A model generated the notes under the pieces. That model saw only the letters and a list, made by a program, of their open reading frames with translations. It had not been told where the DNA came from and searched no databases. DNA of 64,000 nt, taken from contig NZ_CP016379.1 in assembly GCF_003991135.1 (NCBI RefSeq), positions 2,480,001-2,544,000 on the forward strand, read 5' to 3'. The stretch is from Anoxybacter fermentans (GTDB lineage: Bacteria > Bacillota > Halanaerobiia > DY22613). Positions 54,571-61,957 of this stretch are shown here, piece after piece. Position 1 is the stretch's first letter, and the number at the start of each line of letters is the position of its first letter. The position numbers and the translations under genes were made by a program.

Positions 54571-54991
54571 CGACTTTTTCTCCCTCCCTCTGTCCATATA
54601 TTAGTATAACATTTTTTCAATTATCAGTAAATAACATGTGTGAATGTAAATCATGGCATATAATTTACGTTTTTTCGCATTCTATTATAACTTAGCTACA
54701 CTTATTATACCATGATTTTTAAAAAGGACAGATGTTAGTTTGTTCCAAAGATGAGGCCTTATTTCGACTGAAATTTCACTAAGATGGTTAACAAAAGTGC
54801 ACTTCTTTTTTTAAAAAAATTAGAGTAAAAACCCTTTATTGGCAAGTTTTTTGGTACTTTCCTTTCCGATTTCTAAATTTAATACTGTTTTCTTAGTTTA
54901 GAAAATTTTAAAAAATGTCAAAATTAAAAGGAATTATTTTCTTTTAATCGAATTACATATTTATTAAGAAAAGATAGGAGGGATAAATAAG
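54571..54991. other. Intergenic region between divergent genes
   Basis: About 420 AT-rich bases between the minus-strand membrane protein gene and the plus-strand lipoprotein gene. It must hold promoters for both, but I see no single convincing -35/-10 pair. A fragment of the 220-bp repeat family is at 54750-54795; otherwise nothing notable. Confidence 0.5.
54750..54795 (-). repeat. Fragment of the 220-bp inverted-repeat element
   Basis: GATGAGGCCTTATTTCGACT and ATTTCACTAAGATGGTTAAC match the right half of copy D. No ends remain. Confidence 0.65.
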
Positions 54992-55714
54992 ATGAAACGG
55001 CAACTACGTATAATAACATTTATTTTTATTCTTTTGCTTCTAGGTTTAACAGGTTGTAGTGATTTCCTTTCAGATATAACTTCTATCACTAAAAAATTTT
55101 CTAGTGATCAAAATATAGAATTAAATATAATATTTGGGGTATTACATTTCGCTGATAGTCGTTTCCAATATGCTGCACAATTATATTTTAAAGAAGGTGA
55201 AAACATACATTCTGCCACAATTATAGATCCATATGGAACTTCTCATGATTTATATTATGAAAACGGAAGATACCATTGTTGGTGGAATGAAAATAATTTT
55301 AAATCAGGTACCTGGAAGTTACAAGTCAAAATAAATGATCAGGTTATAATTAATGAATTCAAAATCGAAAATGATAAGCTTCCTGATAGACCTACACTAA
55401 TTCATCCAATTAACTTCGAAAAAGTTAACAATACAACCCCTGTTTTTAGATATGAAATTCCAGATAATATAAATAAAGCTTATATTAGAATAGTGGATGA
55501 GGAAACAGGCAAAGAATTAGAATGGCTAAAAATTCCTAACCTACAAAATGAATATAAAATTCCAGAAGGGATATTAGAAAACCAAAAACAGTATAAATGG
55601 CGGGTTCATACTGTAACAGAGTATAAATGGCCTGTTCATACTATGACAGGTATTGATATATTTATTCATTATGAATGTCTAAGTGATTTTGAAACATTTC
55701 AAGTTGAAAAGTAG
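54992..55714 (+). CDS. Predicted lipoprotein with fibronectin-like C-terminal domain
   Basis: Protein of 240 residues: signal sequence with lipobox LTGC (Cys22), an N-terminal domain of unknown type (SATIIDPYGTSHDLYYENGR and YHCWWNENNFKSGTWKL), then a beta-sandwich stretch (DRPTLIHPINFEKVNNTTP.. IRIVDEETGKELEW.. QYKWRV) of the kind seen in fibronectin-III-like domains. Near the C-terminus a 9-10 residue unit is repeated (YKWRVHTVTE, YKWPVHTMTG). GGAGGG is 9 bases before the ATG. It opens the plus-strand cluster of unknown function. It would sit in the inner or outer membrane. Confidence 0.7.
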   Translation: MKRQLRIITFIFILLLLGLTGCSDFLSDITSITKKFSSDQNIELNIIFGVLHFADSRFQYAAQLYFKEGENIHSATIIDPYGTSHDLYYENGRYHCWWNENNFKSGTWKLQVKINDQVIINEFKIENDKLPDRPTLIHPINFEKVNNTTPVFRYEIPDNINKAYIRIVDEETGKELEWLKIPNLQNEYKIPEGILENQKQYKWRVHTVTEYKWPVHTMTGIDIFIHYECLSDFETFQVEK

Positions 55715-55782
55715 GAAAAACTTTTGTATGACAATTAAATGCCTGGTAATGTTGAACACTGAATTTTAATTTTAGACATATA

Positions 55783-55788
55783 ATTTAT
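55783..55788 (+). other. Empty insertion site corresponding to repeat copy F
   Basis: Single ATTTAT within a duplicated segment whose other copy (59352-59583) has ATTTAT, the 220-bp element, then ATTTAT again. It shows the pre-insertion state. Confidence 0.85.
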
Positions 55789-55894
55789 TAGAATTTTCCT
55801 CTGAGAGAATTAAAATATTTGTACTACCAGGAAAAAAGCTGGTTAAATTTTCATCTAACTAAACAGAACGAACAAGTTCAAGGAGGGATTTTTT

Positions 55895-56143
55895 ATGAAC
55901 AAAATTGCTTTTATATTTGCCAATATTCTATTCTTTTTTGGTTTAACAATCATTGTATTGATCAATTTTACACAAAGAATTTTACCTAAAATTGGGTACA
56001 TGGTTTTTCTAATGACAAAATCCGGTTCATATACAGCTGAAGAATATGTTGTTAGTTTTCCGGTATTAAATTTAATCGCTGTTGTATGTATAGTATTAGG
56101 CTTAATGGTTTCCATTATATGCTATTTAAAAGCAACAAAATAA
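55895..56143 (+). CDS. Small two-TM membrane protein, copy 1
   Basis: Protein of 82 residues with two hydrophobic helices (about 4-25 and 55-77) and a polar middle (QRILPKIGY.. TKSGSYTAEEYVVS). No family recognised. AAGGAGG lies 8 bases before the ATG, and a clear terminator follows at 56234, so it looks like a real expressed gene. It is 79/82 identical to the copy at 59702. Both copies carry the same scar of the secreted-protein gene behind the stop codon. Confidence 0.7.
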   Translation: MNKIAFIFANILFFFGLTIIVLINFTQRILPKIGYMVFLMTKSGSYTAEEYVVSFPVLNLIAVVCIVLGLMVSIICYLKATK

Positions 56144-56215
56144 TGTTTATAGGTATGAAGATGTATCAGATTATCTTGAGGGTAAACCAGATGAAATTAG
56201 CATTTATTAATTCAT
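56144..56215 (+). pseudogene. Scar: 3' end of a secreted-protein gene (copy 1)
   Basis: Directly after the small membrane protein stop, the bases read Y-RYEDVSDYLEGKPDEISIY-stop. This matches the C-terminus of the protein encoded at 57276-57758 (YWYEDVPDYLEGMADEISI). Only about 20 codons remain. Confidence 0.75.
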
Positions 56216-56233
56216 TAGAAACATAGATTAGAG

Positions 56234-56260
56234 AAAGGGGCTGTCTCAATAGCCCCTTTT
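56234..56260 (+). terminator. Terminator after small membrane protein copy 1
   Basis: Perfect 9-bp stem AAAGGGGCT / AGCCCCTTT with an 8-base loop and TTTT. The same hairpin, with one extra base, follows copy 2 at 60036. Confidence 0.88.
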
Positions 56261-56271
56261 AAAATTTTATT

Positions 56272-56320
56272 AAAAAGAGGTGGTGTTTGTGCAAATTTTA
56301 AAAGAACAACACCTCTTTTT
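56272..56320 (+). terminator. Hairpin upstream of the decayed IS3 copy
   Basis: 16-bp stem with one mismatch (56272-56287 and 56305-56320), ending in five T. It may be a second terminator or a relic of an element end. Confidence 0.5.
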
Positions 56321-56339
56321 ATTGTTTAAGAACAAGGGA

Positions 56340-57140
56340 GCATTTGCTAGATAAAAATTATAACAGTTCTGATGAATTTAAACAACAAATAATAGAAGAA
56401 TGTCAATTGGTTGGTAATATTGAATTGGTTACACGTCGCCATGAAATTTCAAAGCAAACTGTTTATAGCTGAATTAAATCCAGTCGACAAAAAGGTTCTG
56501 CAGAATCTCTTCCAAAAAACAAAGAAAAATAGTATCTGGAAGTTTTAAAAATATTAGAAAAAGTAAGTACTGAGAATGATATGCCTAAAAGACTTCTTGC
56601 TGAGAAAGGAATTAGAGCTAGCAATTCTTAGAGATAAAGTAAACCCTCAATAGCCGAACAAAGAAATGGATAGAACCTGGATATAAGACCAACCTGGTTT
56701 TAGGCTTTGTCAGCTCATATTATGAGAACATAGCAAGAAAATCAAAAGAACAGGCTGGTATTAGAAAACCTCAGGAAGACCAATTCCAGGTTATACCTTT
56801 ACCAGTAAAGGTATAAAAATCTCTGATGAGCAAATTAAGGAATGAGTATGTGAGTTGGTTGCTAGAGATGGGTTTCCTTATGGATATCGTAAACTGACGG
56901 TATGTCTTCAGGAAAACTATGATCTTCAAATTAATCATAAAAAGGTTTATAAGCTTTGCAAAGAGTTGAATATCTTAAAACAAAAGCATCCTCTTCGGTT
57001 AGCAAAAAGAGAAAAGATATATTCAACAGATCAACTATGGAAAGAAAAAGACATGAAAATATCCGAAATATGGCTCCAGCAAAATTTTATGAAGCATTTA
57101 AAAGTAATTCTGCAAAAAAAACTTTGATGGTTTAACATGG
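56340..57140 (+). pseudogene. Decayed IS3-family element (second copy)
   Basis: Homologue of the element at 8917-10273. orfA remnant reads DEFKQQIIEECQLVGNIEL and HEISKQTVYS then a stop, with further stops. orfB remnant (about 56650-57130) reads DGFPYGYRKLTVCLQENYD but jumps from the LAKREKI region straight to the RNMAPAKFYEAFKSNS tail, so most of the catalytic core (about 0.5 kb) is deleted. It preserves CAG where the other copy has the TAG nonsense codon. Confidence 0.85.
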
Positions 57141-57192
57141 TATTAAGTATATGCAGACCAGAAAAAAATTATGGGAAAATTCAAAATAATAC

Positions 57193-57221
57193 TTTACATA
57201 GTCAATAAAATATATTATAAT
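57193..57221 (+). promoter_or_regulatory. Sigma-A-type promoter of the secreted-protein gene
   Basis: TTTACA (57193-57198), 17-base spacer, TATAAT (57216-57221). This is the best promoter match in the window. It lies 55 bases before the ATG of the secreted protein. Confidence 0.75.
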
Positions 57222-57227
57222 AAAACT

Positions 57228-57241
57228 GTAACTGCAGTTAC
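57228..57241. promoter_or_regulatory. Perfect 14-bp palindrome at the transcription start (operator?)
   Basis: GTAACTGCAGTTAC lies 6 bases after the -10 box, exactly over the expected start point. A repressor bound here would block initiation. No regulator gene is in sight. Confidence 0.55.
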
Positions 57242-57275
57242 AAAAAATTACAAAAAAAATATTGGGGTGATAATA

Positions 57276-57758
57276 ATGAGAAAAACTTTAACTATTTCCA
57301 TTATGGCATTGATGATGGTATTAGTTATGGGGTTTGCTGCTAATGCAGGTACCTGGGAAATTACTTCTCACTACATGTATCATTACACTACTAGTTGGGA
57401 TGCAGTGCAGTCCTACTACAATTATTCATACACTCAAACAGATTCTATAGACTATACATATACAGATACTAAATATGTTGAAGTTAGTGCTAAAGCTGGT
57501 TTGTCTGATGTAGTAGAGGCAGAAGTTGGGTTCACTGCAGGCCAATCTATTACTAAATCTTACAATTTCCATGTAAGCATTGCCCCAAGAACTAAGAGGA
57601 CTCTATATTGCCGTTGGGTTATAGAGCATCACTATGGTTTGGCAGACTATTATAATGATTGGTGGAATCCATTTGATGGTTCCGATGAGTATAATGTTTA
57701 CTGGTATGAAGATGTACCAGATTATCTTGAAGGTATGGCAGATGAAATTAGCATCTAA
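57276..57758 (+). CDS. Secreted protein of unknown function
   Basis: Protein of 160 residues. Signal peptide MRKTLTISIMALMMVLVMGF with AANAG cleavage gives a mature chain of about 137 residues, very rich in Tyr, Ser, Thr and Trp (SHYMYHYTTSWDAVQSYYN; DYTYTDTKYVEVSAKAG). A central beta-rich segment (VVEAEVGFTAGQSITKSYNF and HVSIAPRTKRTLYCRWV) recalls the amphipathic strands of small pore-forming or adhesive proteins, but I cannot name a family. GGGGTGA is 7-9 bases before the ATG. It has its own strong promoter and palindrome, and a TolC-like gene follows. Two scars of its 3' end occur nearby. Confidence 0.7.
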   Translation: MRKTLTISIMALMMVLVMGFAANAGTWEITSHYMYHYTTSWDAVQSYYNYSYTQTDSIDYTYTDTKYVEVSAKAGLSDVVEAEVGFTAGQSITKSYNFHVSIAPRTKRTLYCRWVIEHHYGLADYYNDWWNPFDGSDEYNVYWYEDVPDYLEGMADEISI

Positions 57759-57787
57759 AAAACAAGGTAAGATTTAAGATTAGATTA

Positions 57788-57819
57788 AATAAGATCAGAC
57801 CTTTAGGTCTGGTCTTATT
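57788..57819 (+). terminator. Terminator between the secreted-protein and TolC-like genes
   Basis: Stem AATAAGA-CAGACC / GGTCTG-TCTTATT with a TTTA loop, then ATTTTTT. It may be partial, giving much more of the secreted protein than of the TolC-like protein. Confidence 0.85.
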
Positions 57820-57841
57820 AATTTTTTAAAGGAGGAAAACT

Positions 57842-59170
57842 ATGAAAAAATACAAAATAATATTAATACTGATTATATTAATTTTATCTGGAGTTAATTT
57901 ACAGGCCAAAGAGGTTATTACTTTGAATCTAGATAAGATGGTAAGACAAGTTTTAGAAAATCCCCCAACTTCGTCGCGTTTAAGCATGTTATATTTGGAA
58001 TTAACAAAACCAAACGAGAATATTACCGGGATGTTGCTTCCAAAAGTAAATTTAAAGGTGAATGAAACAATTGGTGACTTAAATGATTTAAGCTATCAAT
58101 GTATATTAAGTGGAGATTTATCCGACTTTTTATTAACAAAAAAAAGAATCAAATATCAACAATTGTTATTACAAAAACATTATTTAGACTTGACAAATGC
58201 TAAAAAAGAATTAGTATTATCTTTCGTTTATCCATATTTAATGATTGTTGAAGTAGATCAAAATAAAAAAATTCTTGCTAAAATTAAAGATAACAATGAA
58301 AAATATTTTAAATTTATTGAAGAAAAAGGCACACTAGGTCAGATAGATCCACTTTTATATAAAATGGCTAAATTAACTAATTATAAATTTAGAAACTTAT
58401 GCGAAGAACAGGAAAGGGAATACACTTCATTGCAGAAAGAATTGATGTATTTGTTGAACTATGAGGATACTGCCGACCTACAACTTGTCATACTAGAAGA
58501 CTTATTTAAAGTTCAGAAACAATATGATTTAGAGGGTTACTGGACGCAAAAAGTATTAGACGAAATTGTTGCTAAACATCCAGAAGTTCAAGCTGAAAAA
58601 ATTGAAATTGAAATTAACAAATTAAGCAAAGAAATAGATGATCTTAACAAAAAGGTACCCGATTTACAATATAACCTTCAGATTTCCTATAATCATCAAA
58701 CTGGATATATGTGGAACTGGAATGTATCTACAATCTGGGAATGGGATTCTCTGCTAAATGGAACAAGATTGAACCTTTCTGTTAACCAAACTAATCGGCA
58801 AATTAATTTCAGTTTAAATGAGCGGCAGGGACATAATTCGGTTAATGTTGATCACAAAAAATTAATTTTAGCTAGTGAAAATAATTTAAAGACGAAAAAA
58901 TATTTGGTGGAAAATAAATACAGAAAAATTATCAACAATTTAATATCAACAGAAAAAATGTTAGAAATAATAAAGCAAAATAAAGAGATTATAGAAGAAC
59001 AGTTAAGGCAGGTTGAACAAATGCCAGAGAGTGTTCAAAAATATTTAGATCTTATGGAACTAAATCTAGAGTACGCTACTGTGTGCATTTCATATAATTC
59101 GCAATTTCGTAACTACCTTTACTCACAATTTCAGTTAAAATTAGCTTCAGACCAGATTAAGTTCTGGTAA
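57842..59170 (+). CDS. TolC-like outer-membrane efflux family protein
   Basis: Protein of 442 residues with a signal peptide (KKYKIILILIILILSGVNLQA) and the OEP plan. It has an N-terminal LNLDKMVRQVLENPP, long helical regions (about 95-200 and 320-430), a DPLLYKMAKL motif like the TolC second-helix start, and a strand-rich middle (NLQISYNHQTGYMWNWNVS). TolC-type trimers form a channel through the outer membrane and periplasm. No inner-membrane partner is in the window. Its place 20 bases after the terminator of the secreted-protein gene suggests a link in export, not proven. AAAGGAGG precedes the ATG. Confidence 0.75.
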   Translation: MKKYKIILILIILILSGVNLQAKEVITLNLDKMVRQVLENPPTSSRLSMLYLELTKPNENITGMLLPKVNLKVNETIGDLNDLSYQCILSGDLSDFLLTKKRIKYQQLLLQKHYLDLTNAKKELVLSFVYPYLMIVEVDQNKKILAKIKDNNEKYFKFIEEKGTLGQIDPLLYKMAKLTNYKFRNLCEEQEREYTSLQKELMYLLNYEDTADLQLVILEDLFKVQKQYDLEGYWTQKVLDEIVAKHPEVQAEKIEIEINKLSKEIDDLNKKVPDLQYNLQISYNHQTGYMWNWNVSTIWEWDSLLNGTRLNLSVNQTNRQINFSLNERQGHNSVNVDHKKLILASENNLKTKKYLVENKYRKIINNLISTEKMLEIIKQNKEIIEEQLRQVEQMPESVQKYLDLMELNLEYATVCISYNSQFRNYLYSQFQLKLASDQIKFW

Positions 59171-59357
59171 AATTTTCTTGATGTGATTCCTTTGGGATTA
59201 TCAGTTTATTTATGATGTTTGAATTAAGAAAAATGATTGAATTGATGTTTACATTTCCTCCAATTGTATTTTATAATAGTCCAAATGCTCTTTACCTTAA
59301 TAAAGAGCTTCAAAAACATTTGGAACATTAAATTTTAATTTTAAACATATAATTTAT

Positions 59358-59577
59358 GGTCAAACTGCAAAAAGCTAATTTTTCGCTTTTTGAGAAATTT
59401 TTCGAATCATCTAAAGCTCGATTTCCGCCGAAATAAGGCTTCCTAATCAAAGGGCCCTCCTGGCCCTTGATTAGCTCATCAATCCTCAGATGAAGCCTTA
59501 TTTCGTCGGAAATCTCGCTAAGATAATTTGACGAAAAATTTCTATGTCGCTCAAAATTAGCTTTTTGCAGTAAAATC
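59358..59577 (-). repeat. 220-bp inverted-repeat element, copy F (complete, inverted)
   Basis: A 220-bp copy flanked by ATTTAT (59352-59357 and 59578-59583). It lies inside the second copy of a duplicated segment; the first copy (around 55783) lacks it and has one ATTTAT. It fills the gap between the TolC-like gene and small membrane protein copy 2. Confidence 0.92.
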
Positions 59578-59701
59578 ATTTATTAGAATTTTCTTCTCGG
59601 AGAATTGAAATTTTGGTTTGAAATATTCTACTTCCAGGAAAAAGGCTGGTTAAATTTTCATCTAACTAAACAGAACGAACAAGTTTAAGGAGGAATTTTT
59701 T

Positions 59702-59950
59702 ATGAATAAAATTGCTTTTATATTTGCCAATATTCTATTCTTTTTTGGTTTAACAATCATTGTATTGATCAATTTTACACAAAGAATTTTACCTAAAATT
59801 GGGTACATGGTTTTTATAATGTCAAAATCTGGTTCATATACTGCTGAAAAATATGTTGTTAGTTTTCCGGTATTAAATTTAATCGCTGTTGTATGTATAG
59901 TATTAGGCTTAATGGTTTCCATTATATGCTATTTAAAAGCAACAAAATGA
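59702..59950 (+). CDS. Small two-TM membrane protein, copy 2
   Basis: Protein of 82 residues that differs from copy 1 (55895) at three positions (FIMSKSG for FLMTKSG; EKY for EEY). Two TM helices with a polar middle. AAGGAGG precedes the ATG. Upstream and downstream flanks are also duplicated, including the secreted-protein scar and terminator. Conservation of the frame after duplication, with mostly mild substitutions, suggests that the protein is used. Function unknown. Confidence 0.7.
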   Translation: MNKIAFIFANILFFFGLTIIVLINFTQRILPKIGYMVFIMSKSGSYTAEKYVVSFPVLNLIAVVCIVLGLMVSIICYLKATK

Positions 59951-60016
59951 TGTTTATAGGTATGAAGATGTATCAGATTATCTTGAGGGTAAAGCAGATG
60001 AAGTTAATATTTATTA
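59951..60016 (+). pseudogene. Scar: 3' end of a secreted-protein gene (copy 2)
   Basis: Reads RYEDVSDYLEGKADEVNIY-stop after the small membrane protein stop. Same junction as in copy 1, so the fusion is older than the duplication. Confidence 0.72.
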
Positions 60017-60035
60017 GAAGCATAGATTAGTAGAG

Positions 60036-60064
60036 AAAGGGGACTGTCTCAATAGCCCCTTTTA
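60036..60064 (+). terminator. Terminator after small membrane protein copy 2
   Basis: AAAGGGG-A-CT / AGCCCCTTTT hairpin, equal to the one at 56234 apart from one inserted base. Confidence 0.82.
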
Positions 60065-60090
60065 AAATTTTATTAAAAAAATGAAGTAAT

Positions 60091-60150
60091 ATCGAACTTT
60101 AGATGGTTCGAAAAATTTCACTGTGAAGCGAAAAATTAGCTTTGTGCAGT
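60091..60150 (+). repeat. Fragment of the 220-bp inverted-repeat element (right end)
   Basis: Matches the right end of copies A and B (TTTAGATGGTTCGAAAAATT then GAAGCGAAAAATTAGCTTTG) and stops in GTGCAGT. It follows the duplicated segment directly. Confidence 0.7.
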
Positions 60151-60238
60151 GCCTGAAGGGCATTTTGTTCTTTTACATAATCAAAACTCTGGCCTTTCTA
60201 CACAAACTTACAAAATTTACATTGAAAATGACGATGAT

Positions 60239-61066
60239 GTCAAGAATTTTGTGTAAATAAATTCTCAAGACCTATAACGCTCTTTGAAAAGTTAAGGTTA
60301 GAAGTTCGTTTTGTTCATTCCACCAACTTTGAGTAATTTTAGGGTAAATTTGTCCCCATTTATTACAAAATTCCTCTAATGCCTTTCTGACATATTCCAT
60401 GTCAGGAGCAGTATAAATGGTTTTTAAATCTTCTGTTATCTCGTTTACATGCTTTTTACGTACTTTAGTTATAGTGTTTCTAACCTTATGCACAATACAC
60501 CGTTGTACGTCAGCTTTTCTTCTAAAGCAACATCTGTTAAATTGCTGACAGAGGATGCGCTATATTTGGTACCGTACATTTTTTCAATAGTTTCAGCAAT
60601 ATCTCTAGTACTGAGACCTTTGGCATACATGTTAATAATCATTTCTTCCAACTAGTTATCATAACACTGATAAGGTTCAAAAAGAACAGTTTTAAATTCA
60701 CCATTTCGATCTCGTGGTACCTTTAAATCCTGAATATTAACATATTTAGTTTTAAGGCTGCGAGTATAATAACCATTGCGACTATTACCTGAATTTTTAT
60801 CTTTAGGGTCATATTTTTCATAATTTAAAAACTCAGTCAGTTCAGCCTTGAGGAGTTTTTGAATAAATTCTTTAATCAAATCAGTTAATAAACTATCTAA
60901 ATTTACTTGACCTGCCAATAACTTTTGAAGTATATTATTCATAAGTGGAATCCTACTTTAGGTTGAAATTTTTGTTTGGCAAACAATTACTTCAACTTTC
61001 CAAAGAGGATTCCTTTTTTATTTATGTGAGATCTCACAAAGGTCATTTACACAAAATATTATACAC
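60239..61066 (-). mobile_element. IS256-family element, internally deleted
   Basis: About 830 bp bounded by inverted repeats containing ATTTTGTGTAAAT (60246-60258) and ATTTACACAAAAT (61045-61057). A complete IS256 is about 1.3 kb. The transposase is in three broken pieces. The N-terminus (60652-60942) reads LLTDLIKEFIQKLLKAELTE and NSGNSRNGYYTRSLKTKYV. Next is a piece with MYAKGLSTRDIAETIEKMYG (60469-60651), and last a piece with VRKALEEFCNKWGQIYPKI (60272-60493). The core with the DDE residues is missing. A second copy starts at 63829 in the opposite orientation. Confidence 0.85.
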
Positions 61067-61119
61067 TACTTATTCATTTAATTTTGTATCTTAATATTTT
61101 GCAAATAACATAATAAACA

Positions 61120-61268
61120 TTGACATACTAAATATATATCTATATTCTATATAATGTTATTACAATTATGATTCGACATACTTTAATTTCGGACAATTTA
61201 GTTCCGCAATCTTTATGCTAAAACAAAGGACTTACAATTAAGAGATAATATGTAAGTCCTTTGTTTTT
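61120..61268 (+). ncRNA. Candidate small RNA (promoter to terminator without a gene)
   Basis: TTGACA (61120-61125), 17-base spacer, TATTCT (61143-61148), then a transcript of about 115 bases ending in a 15-bp hairpin (61222-61236 / 61251-61265) with a run of T. No ribosome binding site or useful frame inside. The -10 box is only a 4/6 match. Confidence 0.35.
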
Positions 61269-61712
61269 TACTTTTATAGCCTATCAACCTTACTACTTAC
61301 TACTTAACCCTTAATATTGTATATAAAATATATGTTTATAGTAAAATTAAAGTTTTGTTGTATTTTTCAATGTTTTAAAACAATTTTAGAGCGACAAAAT
61401 TAAAAATCAAACTTAAGCCTTAGTCTTTCAATACTTAATCCTGTTATTTAAAAAAATTCTTGACTTTAAATTAAAAATTTGTATAATACATTATATCCAA
61501 GAGATGTACTATTGATTAGAATACCTTTTTATTATTCATTTGTTGGAGTTTTAATTCTAATTGTTTTGTTTTTAATTTTTCAATTTCTAACTTAAATGCC
61601 TTATTATGTACATCTTGGATAATAATGATATATCAAAACACAAAAATACTCACCTCTACATTCATTCTTTTGAAATGTCAAATAAACAACGTAAACATGA
61701 AGGCTTATATGC

Positions 61713-61747
61713 AAAAGAAGCAGTTGTTTAAAAACTGCTTCTTTTTT
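61713..61747 (+). terminator. Orphan terminator
   Basis: AAAAGAAGCAGTT / AACTGCTTCTTTT hairpin followed by TTG and a T-rich stretch on the plus strand. No intact plus-strand gene precedes it. Confidence 0.75.
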
Positions 61748-61902
61748 GTTGTTTTTTTAATATATTCAATTGATTTTTTATTATGTTTTCTCAAAATTAC
61801 AAAAGAAAAGAACTTGAAAATATATTTTTTAAAACTTCTTTAAATATTTTTTAATTAATGTCTTTTTCATAAGTTTTTGTTTTTATTTTTTTAAACAACA
61901 TA

Positions 61903-61950
61903 AAACAAGAAGTTTCCTACTTACTTTATTGAAGTGGAAACTTCTTGTTT
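61903..61950 (-). terminator. Terminator of the chemotaxis receptor gene
   Basis: Perfect 15-bp stem (61903-61917, 61936-61950) just past the stop at 61958, followed on the minus strand by TATG and T-rich sequence. Confidence 0.8.
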
Positions 61951-61957
61951 CTTATTA

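Larger units (their letters stand above)
61067..61957. other. Gene-poor AT-rich stretch with three terminator hairpins
   Basis: No convincing gene. Three hairpins with T-tracts are present (61222-61268, 61713-61747, 61903-61950). Only the last belongs to a visible gene (the chemotaxis receptor). A short frame ending EGLYAKEAVV-stop at about 61730 leads into the second hairpin and may be the tail of a lost plus-strand gene. The first hairpin has a possible promoter of its own upstream. Confidence 0.5.

Noticed and set aside
29515-59580. Repeats considered as a CRISPR array or REP-type clusters
   Set aside because: Copies are kilobases apart, have target duplications and no spacers; they are mobile-element-like.
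61625-61843. 72-codon plus-strand frame rich in Phe and Lys
   Set aside because: It reads straight through a terminator hairpin and has no ribosome site.
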